In this document: positions 22,936 through 34,543 of the stretch, in pieces
How the letters are laid out: each line of letters opens with the position of its first letter
Position numbering within the stretch: position 1 is the first letter of the stretch
Assembly: GCF_963169125.1 (NCBI RefSeq)
Contig: NC_084795.1
Location: 195,150,214 to 195,214,213 of the forward strand
Source of the DNA: Humulus lupulus
Lineage: Eukaryota > Streptophyta > Magnoliopsida > Rosales > Cannabaceae
Direction of reading: 5' to 3'
DNA: 64,000 nt
Translations under genes and position numbers: made by a program
Notes under the pieces: model-generated
Seen by the model: the letters and a program-made list of their open reading frames with translations, nothing else
What the model was told of the DNA's origin: nothing
The model's database searches: none

Positions 22936-25557
22936 ATGCAAGATCTATGGGGAGGAGAAAGACCCATCGACAATGACTTACTAGCTCAGCTACTTGAGGA
23001 CAAGGAGCAACCGTCGTTGCTAATACCTGAAATTCCCTTTTCTCGTGCCACTTCAAACACTCCATCGATCCTCGTTCAAAATATGGGTCGAGCAAAAACT
23101 AAAGCCCAGAAAAAGAAAACTCCCAATCCTTCAAATCAGCCTACTCCTTGGGTTGAAATTCCCTCGACTAGTGGTCGAGCAGAAAATATTCCTGGCCCAA
23201 ATATCCAAACTCATGCTCAGCCCCGAAATTCCATTCAACCAGATGTTGAATGGTATGTTGTACTTGAAAGCCGGGTGACGATCAGGATGATAGCTAACTA
23301 TATTAGAAAATATGGACTCCCAGGGGTGACACTAGTCCAACCCAATCAAGACCAACGGGCGAATTTTCCTGGAGGCGCTTTCAGCGCCTGGTCGAGCTAC
23401 CATATTGAGGCAGGGGCTACCTTGCCTCTTCATCCTTTTTTCCAAGGGGTGGCCAACTACTTTGGGGTCACCCCTTTCCAAATAACTCACAATGGATATA
23501 GAATGCTTGCTGCATTCTATATCCTTTATAGCCACAAAAAAGGCTTGTGCCATCACCTCATGAGGTTAATTATCTGTTCGACCTCAAGTCTAACCCCAAC
23601 CAAGAAATTACGGGGTTTTTTCCCTTTTGTCATCAGGAAACAAGGCGCACCTTCCTGACCGACACCACTCACATATCGAACGTGGGGAGGTACTACCAGG
23701 AGTATTTCCTTACGACTTACATGGTCACGAACAACCTAGCCTTCACTCAAGGAGTTAACGCCTTTGTTCCACTGGTCGTTAATCTTTCTTTAATTTTTCC
23801 TCTACACTTTCTTAGACTTTTAATGCCTTTCAGGCCCATGGTTGCGACCAGACCCCACTCCAGACATGGATTTAAGATCAGCCTTCTTGGCCAGTATCAC
23901 TGACGTGGAGAAAAGCATCAAGCATCTGGTCATAGAGGCTAACCTTAGGATGGTCGGCCTTTTGGCCCCTCATCAGGATATGAGGGAGTCAATAGCGGGG
24001 AGTGCTACTAGCGGAGAGGTTCCCAAGCAGCACCCAGACGTGGAACAAACCCCTCCGAGGAGGGCCACTGAAGTAACTACCAGGGAACCTTCCAGCACCC
24101 CGCGGGCTGCTGCTCCCCCCGCCCCAAAGGGAAAAGGGAAAAAGAAGGCCACCGAACCGCTCGAGCCCCTCAACAAATCTTCGGATGGGAACGGTACTGA
24201 TCTCTCACTCTTAGATAGCTTGCCAATTCCCTGTCACTTATTTGACGGGGATGACAATTTTAAGTACGCTCCAAATTTAGATTCAGCCTTTCTTCATGCC
24301 AGAGAGAGAGGGTAAGACTAGTAGAGTATATAATGTAGCAACCAGTAATGATAGCTCGGGTATTTCACTTACAATTTTCTTTGTTTCTTTTCCTGACATA
24401 ACATACTTTATTGTGTATACTATCTCACTGTTCGAATATTTGCTTCTTTTTCAGATATGGACTCTGAGTGCGTGTTTCACATATACAGCACCCCTGAGGC
24501 TCCCGAAGCTCCCTCGAGCAAAAATAAAATGAGCAAGAGGCATCCCAGGGAAAGAAGTAAAATGCCTCAGGCTAAAAAATCCCGCACTGCAGGCCTCCCG
24601 GAGGACGGACCCTTAGCTAGTGTAACACCACCCCCTTCTCTTCTCGAGCAGCAGACTTCCCTTGCTCCTGCCGGGTCGACACCGTCTCCCCTGGCCCCAA
24701 TTGACCAGACTCAGCAGGCTGGTCCTCCTTCCACTGGGGGCAACATAACAAGTCGTGTCTTAAGATCGGTGAAAGACAGGGTCGCAAAAAATGTGAAGCA
24801 CGATCGTTGCCGAGAGGCGATGGCTTCGACTGAGTCAATGCACATCGATCAGATCCTAACCCACTCCTTGACTGAGTTTTCCAGTGTAAGTTATCTTTTT
24901 CTGTGGAGACAACCTCCTTTATACTCTATAGTCAGTCTAATCTTTGCTCTGATAACAGGCAATTCAAACCCTTACTGCTGGTCGGCCCCGCTCGAGTGTC
25001 GTCACCGAGCAGTCCAATACTATGGAGCAACGACACATTGAAAAACTCAAAGGTGCCGAAGCAGAATACGCCGAGCAGCATCAGGCGGCGTTTGAGGAAA
25101 AGAATAAACTTGCTGCGGAGCTAAGGGAGAAGCTGAATGCTCTAGATAAGGCCGTCGAGCATAGGGACCAGTTCAAGGATTCTAACCGCATTAACTACCA
25201 TGAGGCTAAAAATCTCAAGCAGGAGTTGGCTGCTAGTAGACAAGAGACTACAACCTTTGAGGGCCGAATCGAGAAACTTGTATAGGCCAATGCTAGCAAT
25301 TTGGAAAGGTACAAGAACGCCACGAGTAAGTGTTTTTATGACTTCTGGAAACACAACCAAGGGCTGACTTCATCTACCTTCCTGATCGCACAAGGCATGC
25401 CGAGATAGCCCGCTGCGTTGCTCGACTCGCAGAAGCGGAGAGGGCAAGGGTACCTGCCTCGCCCGAAATCTCCTTGGCGACTGGCTTGGACGGGGCAGAC
25501 AATGACGCTACAGTTGTCGTCGACCAGGACATTCCTCAAGATCCTCTAGCCTCTTAG
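22936..25557 (+). pseudogene. Antisense gene of Tat-3: PF04195-like domain plus coiled coil
   Basis: From the ATG at 22936 there is a low-complexity N-terminus with basic KAQKKK. The globular domain (about 23250-23780) contains ATLPLHPFFQGVANYFGVTPFQ and AAFYILYS, the pattern of the plant 'putative gypsy type transposon' family. A frameshift near 23548 breaks it. Intron-like breaks occur with acceptors tttcag| at 23834, tttcag| at 24454 and aacag| at 24959, and donors g|gtaagac near 24312 and cagt|gtaagt near 24886. The C-terminal exon is coiled coil (EKLKGAEAEYAEQH, KLAAELREKLNALDK), ending with CFYDFWKHNQG and a late frameshift. Architecture matches the TRG antisense genes, though the sequence is only distantly similar. 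Function unknown. Confidence 0.7.
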
Positions 25558-25790
25558 TCTTTTCCCTTTTATATCTTTTAATCTTTTAATTACACGACCT
25601 ACTAGTCATGATGTAAAGACATGAATTTTTTATTGCTGCACGGGCAACTATTTTCCTTTTATTCAGACAATTACATCCGAGCAGTACTGCTCACAGTGTC
25701 AAGTAATTCGTTTTTGATATTAAAATACATTTTCATTTGATTATAACATCTGTTCGCATGACCAAACTTAGCATAGAACTTTGGTTTGAT
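25558..25790. other. Start of Tat-3 convergent spacer
   Basis: AT-rich sequence after the antisense gene; nothing coding is visible. It leads into the two-copy tandem duplication. Confidence 0.5.
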
Positions 25791-26573
25791 TTAACAAAAT
25801 ACAAAAATTTTAAAAATACTATAAGTACCCTAGCATACTTTCACTTATTTTGCTCATGTGTTTACATACCTTTTGATATGCTTTGCTTACTAGATGCCTT
25901 ATATGTCCCCCAAGTGATTGAGGAGCTTTAGGTCCTTAGTCACTTGCCTTGACCAAAACCTGTTCGAACATTACTGCTCGGAGCAAAGGAACTAAAACGA
26001 TAAAACAGCAAAACAACACATGTAATGAGCAAATACTTGTAATAAATACAATAATTGGCAAGAATGACTGGCTGCGCACAGTCCCTTATATTTCTCATAA
26101 TAAATGGATAAAACGTGTCTGTACGAGTGATCAATAAGATCTTACACTTATAAGTGATTAGTCACATAAAATGACCAACCCTTTAACAAAATACAAAATT
26201 TTGAAAAATACTCTAAGTTCCCTAGCATGCTTTCACTTATTTTCTCATGTGTTTACATACCTTTTGATGATACGCTTTGCTTACTTGTACCTTATATGCC
26301 CCCCAAGTGATCAAGGAGCTTTAGGTCCTTGGTCACTTGCCTTGACCAAAACCTATTTGGAAAATACTGCTCGGAGCAAAATAATTGAAATTGCAATACA
26401 GCAAAACAACACAAGTAATGAGCAAATACTTGTAATAAATACAATAATTGGCAAGAAATGACTAGCTGCGCACAGTCCCTTATATTTCTAGTAATAAATG
26501 GACGAAACATGTCTGTACGAGTGATCAATAAGTTCTTACACTTATAAGATCAGTCACATAAAATTACCAACCC
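25791..26573. repeat. Tandem duplication, two ~392-bp units
   Basis: Unit 1 (25791-26182) and unit 2 (26183-26573) both start ttaacaaaat, share cccccaagtgat, ggtcacttgccttgacc and ctgcgcacagtcccttata, and end with accaaccc. They differ by scattered substitutions and small indels. It sits between the 3' ends of the antisense gene and the integrase, the region known in Tat/Ogre elements to generate satellite repeats. Confidence 0.9.
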
Positions 26574-26631
26574 TTTTTCAAAACTTGTAAAAATTAAAAT
26601 TAATACAAGTCAATTCTGTAAGAAGAATTGT

Positions 26632-27756
26632 TTATTGATAGTACTTGCACAGGTGTTCTCCATTCCAATAGTGAGGAACGAGATCTCCGTTTAAGCGAGC
26701 AAGTTTATAGGTGCCTGGGTGAAGGACTTCTTCAATCTGGTATGGCCCTTCCCAATTAGGTCCGAGTACTCTAGAAGCTTGGTCGCGAGTGTTTAGAAAA
26801 GCTCTTCGTAGTACAAGGTCTCCAACGCTGAACTTTCTTTCTCGTACTTTAGAGACTAAATACCGGGTGACTTTTTGCTGGTACGCAGCTACTTGGAGTT
26901 GGGCTTGCTCGTGTTTCATATCGATCAAATCGAGGGATTCCATCAATAGCTGGCTATTTGAGCCTTGGTCGTACGTTATTCTGCGATGCGAAGGCGGATC
27001 TAACTCAACAGGCAACATAGCTTCATATCCATAAGCCAAAGAGAATGGAGTATGATTTGTTGCTGTTCGGTGGGAAGTTCTGTATGACCAAAGTACTTTA
27101 GGCAATTGTTCTGGCCACACCCCCTTAGCTTCTTCTAGTCTTTTTTTCAGTGTATCCTTCAGTGTTTTGTTGACTGCTTCATCTTGTCCATTTTCTTGGG
27201 GATGAGCGACTGAAGAAAAGCTCTTGATAATGCAATGCCGTTTGGAAAAATCCGTGAATAAATCACTATTGAACTGGGTGCCGTTATCCGAGATGATCTT
27301 CCTTGGAAATCCATAACGACAAATGATTTTCTTGATCACAAAATCCAGGACCTTTTTGGTCGTTATGGTTGCGAGTGGCTTGGCTTTGGCCCATTTAGTG
27401 AAATAGTCGACGGCAACCACGACATACTTGACGCCGCCCTTCCCTGTGGGAAAAGATCCGATCAAATCTATGCCCCAAACTGCAAACGACCACATACTTT
27501 GCATCTGTTTAAGCTCATTAGGGGCTGCTCGTGGGATTTTGGAGAACCTCTGGCATTTTTCGCACCTCCGTACAAACTCCATCGAATCTTCATTCATTGT
27601 GGGCCAAAAGTACCCTTGCCTCAACATCTTTTTTGACAAGCTTTGCCCCCCAGCGTGGTCTCCACAAAAGCCTTCGTGTACCTCTTTCATTAACTCTTTG
27701 GCCTTCTCTTTCAAAATACACCTGAGGAGTGGCATTGAATATCCCCTGCGGTACAA
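26632..27756 (-). CDS. pol: Tat-3 integrase (open frame, 374 codons)
   Basis: An uninterrupted frame encodes the zinc-binding domain (HEGFCGDHAGGQSL with CEKCQRF), the catalytic core (D in GIDLIGSFP, D in IISDNGTQF, E in NGQDEAVNKTL), a following PFSLAYGYEAMLPVE block and a C-terminal SH3-like region (LGPNWEGPYQIEEV, GTYKLARLNG). It resembles Tat-lineage integrases over its full core and ends naturally before the spacer. It would normally be made as part of a polyprotein; here it follows directly on gag and a trace of RNase H (27757-28000, NADALAKLAS), with two stops in the 27757-27900 stretch. Whether it is ever translated is doubtful. Confidence 0.85.
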   Translation of the reverse strand: MYRRGYSMPLLRCILKEKAKELMKEVHEGFCGDHAGGQSLSKKMLRQGYFWPTMNEDSMEFVRRCEKCQRFSKIPRAAPNELKQMQSMWSFAVWGIDLIGSFPTGKGGVKYVVVAVDYFTKWAKAKPLATITTKKVLDFVIKKIICRYGFPRKIISDNGTQFNSDLFTDFSKRHCIIKSFSSVAHPQENGQDEAVNKTLKDTLKKRLEEAKGVWPEQLPKVLWSYRTSHRTATNHTPFSLAYGYEAMLPVELDPPSHRRITYDQGSNSQLLMESLDLIDMKHEQAQLQVAAYQQKVTRYLVSKVRERKFSVGDLVLRRAFLNTRDQASRVLGPNWEGPYQIEEVLHPGTYKLARLNGDLVPHYWNGEHLCKYYQ

Positions 27757-27973
27757 GATTCCATCGACTAGGATGTACCTAGCAGCCCGTCACTGAAGGG
27801 TCCTGGCTTTGTTTCTGTCCGTTGGTAATATGCTTTGCGTTAGACACTCATATATGGTGTCATCCATGCATCCGTCATCTAGATCACCATAGCGGCCTCC
27901 TCTGCTTGGATGCTTGGCATTGATAGCCGCTCAACCGGCACTATATTCAAAGTATCAGCATCCTTCGCACTTG

Positions 27974-29850
27974 CTAATTTGGCCAAAGCGTCCGCATTAA
28001 ATGTCCCTGCCTTATCAGGAACTCAATCTCGTCCTTCAATTGGTTACATTCATTGGTATCATGCCCGTAGTCGTTGTGAAAATGACAGAACTTCGTTGTA
28101 TCTCTCTTGGAGATATCTTTCCTTATAGGTGTGGGTCGTTTGCAAGGCACGCTTGAGCTGGTCGCCTGGTAGACCTCAGCTTGGCTTTCGACAAGGGCAA
28201 TGTAGTTGGTGAATCTCGGCTCATACCGATTGCCTTTGGGGCGCTTACTCTTGGAAGTCGAGGGTTCATTGTTCGCCCGCTTTACACCATTTCTACCATT
28301 GCCATTCCCGTTGCCTTTGCCATTGCCATTGGGTTTTTCTGACCCGTTGGCGGCTTTGGCGGGTTCTTTGGGCCCCTCGTCTTTATTTGACGATTTCCCT
28401 TCGTTGGCAATCGCATCTTCGAGCTTAATATATCGATCAGCCCACTCCAAGAACTCTTGGGTACTTCTAACCCCATGCTTTCCGAGGCTACTCAAGAGGG
28501 GTGAATGGCGCCTAACTCCAGTAGTTAGAGCCATCATCTTACCTTCATCGCCCACTATCTTGGCTCCAGCTGCAACTCGTATGAAGCATTGGACATACTC
28601 TTTCAAGTGCTCTCCCTCCTTCTGTCATATCTCGACCAGTTGGTTTGCCTCTGTGGGGTGTACACGACCCGCATAGAACTGTCCGTAGAATTCCTGCACA
28701 AACATTTCCCAAGATACTATACTAGCAGGAGGGAACTTGAAGAACCACTCCTGAGCGGTATCAGATAGTGTCGCAGGGAAGATCCGGCAGTGGGCATCTT
28801 TTGACACTTTTTGTATGTCCATTTGTATCTCAAACTTATTAACGTGAGATACGGGGTCTCCGTACCTGTCGAAATTTGGCAATGTAGGCATCTTAAACTT
28901 ACTAGGGGTTTCGGCCGCAACAATCCTTTGTATGAAGGGGGTGTCCCTCCTCTTATCGTACTCAATATGGGACATTCGTCCCCCGACCAGTTGCTATACT
29001 GCCTGGTTCAGGGCATCAATCTGAGCGTGAACTTCCTCCGGGACTGCTGGGGCCACTGGTGCTGGGGGAGCTTACTCATCGTGCCTCTCATGGCGGTCGT
29101 TAAGTACATCCCTAAGATTGTCGTCTCTTCGTATTTGCTCGCTAGCTCCTAGCCGACTAAAGACGTTCGATTGCCTGGGCTGCCCCCCAGCATTGTGGCT
29201 AGCTGGCCTAGTTTCTCTAGGTGGGGGGCTTCTACCTCCACCTCTTTCTTCATTTCTCCCGCTAGCGTTCCCTCTGTTGGAGTCAGCTTCATTATAGCCA
29301 TGGCCATCCCTGAATTGTGGTTGACTACGGCGCGGCCGGCTGTTCGCGCTATTTGATCCTCAAGGTGGCATTTCTCGAGCGTCAGGGGGAGGCCTGCGCT
29401 GGTCATTGGGTCCCCGTGCATTGTTACCCCATGGGGGCCCCTGACCGCAGAGCCTTACTCTGTGTTCCTTCTGTTGGCAGAAGGATGCTCTCCCCTGCTT
29501 AGTAGATTCGGCTCTTCATCCCCTGGGCGTCTAGGGCTGCGAGGCGGTTACCTGGCCCTATTATGCCTCGGGCACTGGGGATTGCCTCGAACAGCCTGGG
29601 AAGGAGGCTGCTGCTCAGGATCCCTAGGTGGGACATCCTCCTAGGCCATAGGCGGCTGCTCCAGCTTTGAAGGCTTGTTGGCTGGAGCGGAGGGCTTGGA
29701 TTAGGACCTCTTTGAGGTGGTGCGCTTGGTGGCTGATCTGGCTTGGAGGCTGGTATAGCTTGACCCCTAGCCAGTTGAATAGCTGCTTCAAGGGCGGCCA
29801 TGGCATCCCTCTGCCGACGATCCATCTCAGCCTACCACTCACTTAGCTCC
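27974..29850 (-). pseudogene. gag: Tat-3 gag (frameshifted, C-terminus fused to RNase H end)
   Basis: Pieces in order on the minus strand: N-terminal P/Q-rich and charged region (29842-29499, MDRRQRDAMAALEAAIQLA); gag core (28975-28625, FDRYGDPVSHVNKFEIQMDI and TLSDTAQEWFFKFPPASI); C-terminal core and nucleocapsid (28606-28000) with the zinc-knuckle-like KFCHFHNDYGHDTNEC. After RQGHL the frame jumps at about 27995-28000 into NADALAKLAS, the end of Tat RNase H. The junction is therefore an internal deletion of protease, RT and RNase H. Confidence 0.8.
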
Positions 29851-30376
29851 TAACGCTGGCGTTCTATTTCTCTTTGCTGCAGCGCCATCGTCTCCGCAGC
29901 ATTCTCCTGATTGGCCCTTAGATTGGCCAACTCATCTTGCAACACTCCTAGCATTGCCCTTAGTGTTTCGAAGTCTAGTTCCTCCTCAACAAACTCCAAA
30001 TGTGGTTCATTCTCGGCCACATTTGGGGGAGGAGGTTAGGATGGTGCAGCGCCAGTAGCCTGTCCAGTCTTCTTGGATGTTTTCGCTATTAGATTCTTTC
30101 ACAGTTCTTTCCCAAGCTCTCAATGAAAGCACCAGAATGTTGACTCTCGATTTGGCCAACGACACAGAGTCAAATGTACGACAAAGTATAAAGCAAGAAT
30201 GAGAAAAATGATCTAACGGAAAGGAAGAAAACACCAAGGAATTATAGTGGTTCGGCCCCAAAGAATGGTAATGACCTACGTCCACTTAATGATATTGTTA
30301 TTATTGAATCTCAAAGTCGTGATCAAAGAACTAAGGTTCTTGAGTTTCACAAACCTTAGATGTATTACAATAAGAT
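29851..30376 (-). other. Tat-3 gag leader, primer-binding site and 5' LTR fragment
   Basis: 29851-30116 is the gag leader. The element-sense sequence just inside the LTR, TTCTGGTGCTTTCATTGAGA (30138 leftward), resembles the sequence seen after LTRs of many plant Tat elements. I cannot name the primer tRNA. 30139-30376 is the LTR end (plus strand tgttgactctcg...), only 238 bases long before Copia LTR sequence begins. Confidence 0.6.
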
Positions 30377-31983
30377 GATGATCTATATTCAGATTATTGA
30401 TGTGGTAAGACATCTCGGTAAATGTGCTTTATATAATATGATTATATATGACATGGACCGATATGAATAAAAGTCTTTCTCCAAAAATCATTTAATAATA
30501 AAGACTTATAATTCATATCATAACTGATGATCATTTATAGATCAACCTAAATCCTGAGTGTTCACGAACTCTTGTTCATGTTTATGAAATCTTTTGATTC
30601 ATTCATTAAGGTCTCTTCATAGAATGAGGTTAATGACTTTTTTTTTGGAGATTTAATATAATGAATGGCTGGGAACATGTATCAACAATACAAAATCTAA
30701 TCTTTCCTAACGGATTGTATATTAGTTGCCTTAAGGGTTAATTCTGGAACTGAATGATTTTGAGATCAAATCTATAATTAGATTATTGATTAATTATTCA
30801 CTAGTGAATTAATGGTACTTAAGGAATAAGAAGTAAATTAGAAAGGTAAAATGGTAATTCTTCCCTTCTAATTTATGAACTAATTAATTAGAGGGTTGAA
30901 CTATTGTAAGATGGTTACATCAATGGACAACTTAAAATAAGATTAGATTTCTGTAAAAGTATATCTATAACATAAAGAGTTAAATTATGAATTAATAGTG
31001 GAGAAATATCAGAATTAATAAATTAACTATTATAATTAAAGAGTTTAATTATTTAGTTTTAATTTATTAGAGCTTAATGTTATAGGTCCATGGTCCCCAA
31101 AATGGCTCAAACAAACATTGACAAAGATAAATACAAAAATGGGCAAAATGACTTATTTGATAAGTAAAATAAATTTCTATGCACTAAACATAATTATTGT
31201 CTAATTATGTGTAATTAATTAATTGAAAATTAATTAATTATTTAATTTAACAAAAATATAATTAATTTTGAATTAATTTATAATAATGAAAATTGGGAAA
31301 AATCACATGCCTTCCTTGGCATGTGGTGGACGTGTAGCATAGTGCACAGTCACTGTGCCACACACACGAGAAGTTTCTAGAAGTTTCTTTGTTCCAAAAT
31401 TTGTTTTATTTAAATATTAAATAAATAATGAGATATTGTAATATGATTAAAATATTATTATTTAAACAAAATCTGATAACTGATTAGATATTTTAAATTG
31501 TTTTAAATAAATAATATTTTATTTTTAATATATTGGATATATTAAATATAGGAGATCAGTTTTTCAGAGCGATACTTTTTTCAGTGACAGAAAACAGATC
31601 GTGAAAACTCCCTGAGTGAAACAGAACAGTGATACAAGCATAGGTCACTGTTTTTCAAAAACATAGGTCCAAACATTATCAGATCTCATGTGTTGAGAAT
31701 ATCTGATAAATAGATCTTGCCTATTGTTTTGCATAACGAGCCCACACTCGTTCTTTGTGTGCTGAGAACATTTTGGAGGATCCTGGTTTGAGATCTCAAT
31801 GATTTTTGCCATACAAAAAGATAGCAGCAAGGAAGGACTTGAGGTAATTTTCTATTCATCTCTTTGATTCAATATATATATGTATGTGAAGAAGTAGATC
31901 TAGAAATCTTGTGGGGTTAAATTAACAATTTTTATTGTTGTTCCGCTGCGTATAATCTCTGATTTGATCTATTAAAAGCAACA
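30377..31983 (+). repeat. Copia LTR, right piece (positions ~287 to end)
   Basis: Begins at 'ttcagattattgatgtgg', equivalent to about 21066 in the left piece. It runs to the LTR end (aaaagcaaca) just before the PBS. It overlaps the left piece by about 970 bases of LTR sequence, with roughly 10% difference where I compared them, so the two pieces are not one LTR simply split by Tat-3. Confidence 0.8.
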
Positions 31984-31985
31984 AA

Positions 31986-31998
31986 TGGGACTAGAGCC
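31986..31998 (+). other. Copia primer-binding site
   Basis: TGGGACTAGAGCC is a three-mismatch version of TGGTATCAGAGCC, complementary to the 3' end of initiator tRNA-Met. It starts two bases after the LTR end. Confidence 0.6.
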
Positions 31999-32323
31999 AT
32001 CTTCACACATATATATGTTGAATCCGTGTGCGTTTAGTTTTATGCATTTATTTATTTATGATGAATGAATGGATGGCTTAATATGATTGAATGCATGGGA
32101 ATGTTGAATCGTTAATTGTATGGTGTGTTTGGGTTAGGATTTGTTTATGATTAGATCATTGTGTAAGCCATTAAGGAGCATAGGATTTATGTAATTTTAT
32201 TTGGTTTTTGACACCATAAAATTGTAACTTCGATCACACAAAGTCAAAACGGAGCCCGGGATTCAGAATTCAGCCACCGTTCCTCCAAGGCCACCCTCCG
32301 AGCCGCTGCCGGGGACGTCGTAC

Positions 32324-32351
32324 GAACCGTACGGATGGATCCGTACGGTTC
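32324..32351. repeat. Perfect 13-bp inverted repeat in Copia leader
   Basis: GAACCGTACGGAT (32324-32336) and ATCCGTACGGTTC (32339-32351) are exact reverse complements with a two-base spacer. Each arm contains CCGTACGG, itself a palindrome. It would fold into a strong hairpin or promote dimers in the element RNA. The rest of 31999-32396 shows nothing coding. Confidence 0.85.
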
Positions 32352-32391
32352 CATATAGTGCGCCTCGACTGCACCTTAAAGTGCCATGTGT

Positions 32392-34543
32392 CCCTGTGTA
32401 ACGACCCAAAATCACTAATTAGGCTTAAGGGCCTTGATTAGTGTGCCTGGAGGGCATAATGGGAATTATGTGTGATTTTAATGATTTAGAAGCATGGTTA
32501 TGATTTTAAGCATGTTATATGACTATGTGTATTATGTTATGTGATAATTATGATTTGTGATTTGTACCACGTGGGTGCGGTGATACTAATGAGATGCACG
32601 TGCTGAGACGGTTCTAGAAAGATAGATAGTGGTAACTGGTAATTTGGTAACCTGCGTAACTGTTAGTAACCATAGAGAGTAACAAGTTTTGTTGGAGAGG
32701 TGGTAGAATTGTAAAGCTGGTAAAAGGGCAAGTAAGCCCTTGAGGTCTAGTTAGAAAGGGATATTAATAGAGGGATAAATTGGTCTTTTGGCAGTAAATA
32801 GATGAGTTTGAGCTGAAAGAAAATACATTTACGTATAACATTTTGGGAAGTTGGTTTTATGCCAAATTTTGGAGACCTAGAAGGAGAACAAAAGAAAGAT
32901 AGAAAAGGGAAGCTGAACTTTAGCTCTTGGAAGGAGAATCAAGGGGTGTTTGAAGTTATCAATCAAGCTTAGGCCAAGAATACTCAGAGGTAAAGATTTA
33001 GCTATGATATGTTTAAGTTTCAAGTCTGGTTTTTAGATGATGAGTTTGAATTGAAGCAAGTTGGTGGCTGGTTTTGCATGAATTCAGAGTTGGAATAATC
33101 AAAAGAGAAGGTGACTTGAAGCTAGAGTTGAGGAGAATTCAAGCTGGGTTCTTGACTGAGGTAAGGGTGTATCATGTTTAAATTTTCGTAGCTGTTATGA
33201 TTTAAGAATCTAAAGGGGTTGGTTTTCACTTTTCTCAAGCTTTGGTTCAAGGGTTTGAATTTGAATTTAAGTGTGAATTCTGTGGGTGGTTGTGTAATTG
33301 AGTTGGATTATAATGTTTATAGGTTGTTGGTTGGTCAATGTGGGGTTTTGAATTAGTTTTGGGGCTTAGGTATGAAATTGGGATGGTTTGGAGAGATTTG
33401 GGTTCGGGTAAAACGCAGGGAAAACCCAGATTTTCTGGGCTCGCGAAGGAGCGCCGCGGCGCAAGGCTGTTTCTGGGCGTGATGAGGTCTCTGACTTGCT
33501 GGGCGCCACGGCTCAAGGCCGATTTCAGGACATGAATTTTTGCAATTTTGAGCCTTTGCTCCGGGGGTTTGGGGGATGCCTTCGGTGCATTGTGTTAGGG
33601 ATTTGGGGGTTCCGAGAGTGTGGGATTGGTTCCGGGAGGTAGCTTTGGATTGATTAGTGACAAAGGATGTTTCATTTGTGTTGTGATTAGGACTTCGGAG
33701 AAGCTCGGGGTAGAGGACCGTGCTCGTGGCTTCGTGGCATCGAAAACTAGTGAATTGAAAGGTAAGAAAACTGCACCCGATTGTATGATTGTGATGGGAC
33801 TAAGTGCTCCCGAAAGTATATCGTGTCAACATTGGTATCACGCCATGGGACATGTGAAAGTGGTCTAAGAGTACCGTACATGATTTTAGCACACAGGGCG
33901 CGAATTGGCCACTGGGAGCCAGGAACAACGGGATAACAGAGGGAGCAGCCTGAGGGCGCTAGCCCTAGTTATCGTTTGTGAATTGTGTATATTATGAACT
34001 AAAATGCCTAGTATGTGGAATACTTGATTATACTGACTGATGATATATACGAGTTTATGAGATGCAATGTGAGTTATTGATTTGTCTGTTAATTGTTCAT
34101 GCTCTGTTGTTGTTGTGTTTTCTTGCTGGGCCTTGGCTCACGGGTGCTACGTGGTGCAGGTAAAGGCAAAGGCAAGCTGGACCAAACTTGAGGTGGAGAG
34201 CCCCGAGGTGGAATGTACTTAGCCAGCTGTTCGATCACCATGGTCGAGGAGTGAGTTAGGACAGGGATTACCTAACTGCTCGTTTTGCCTTAATATGGCT
34301 GGTTAATGTATTTTAACCTTGTAACTGTTGTAGATGGCCTTTAAACTAATATTTTTGGGATCCCGTGTAAATAAACAATGTTTTCCTTTAATGTAAATGT
34401 GGCTTTTGAGACCAAAACTCTTTTAACCCTAGTTCCTCAATAGTTTCAATAACACGATTTTATTTAAATGACTTGATTAGCAAGTCTGGCACTTTATAAA
34501 CACACAGTGTAACGGTCTTGGCTATCCAGGGCGTTACACCCTG
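32392..34543 (+). mobile_element. Solo Tekay-type LTR with perfect TSD in Copia leader
   Basis: LTR 32397-34538 (2142 bases), TGTAACGACCC to GGGCGTTACA, flanked by CCCTG at 32392-32396 and 34539-34543. It has no internal region. Same family as Tekay-2 (18552) and the solo LTR at 11581. A GC-rich block with gccgcggcgc lies at about 33430-33520. It is younger than the Copia element it interrupts. Confidence 0.93.

Larger units (their letters stand above)
22043..30376 (-). mobile_element. Tat-3: gutted Tat element with antisense gene
   Basis: In element sense (minus): 5' LTR fragment 30376-30139; PBS region 30138-30117; gag about 29850-28000; a direct join to the end of RNase H; an intact integrase frame 27756-26632; a tandem duplication; an antisense gene (plus, 22936-25557); PPT 22102-22088; and a 45-base 3' LTR stub. 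Protease, RT and nearly all RNase H are missing. Both outer LTR parts are lost where Copia LTR DNA abuts. Confidence 0.8.

Noticed and set aside
26632..27756. An active, domesticated integrase gene
   Set aside because: The frame is open and catalytic residues are present, but it sits in a truncated element with no own promoter or start context and with upstream stops. Openness over 1.1 kb can be chance plus youth.
26789..27796. Plus-strand frames opposite Tat-3 integrase
   Set aside because: Low-complexity shadows of the minus-strand integrase codons.
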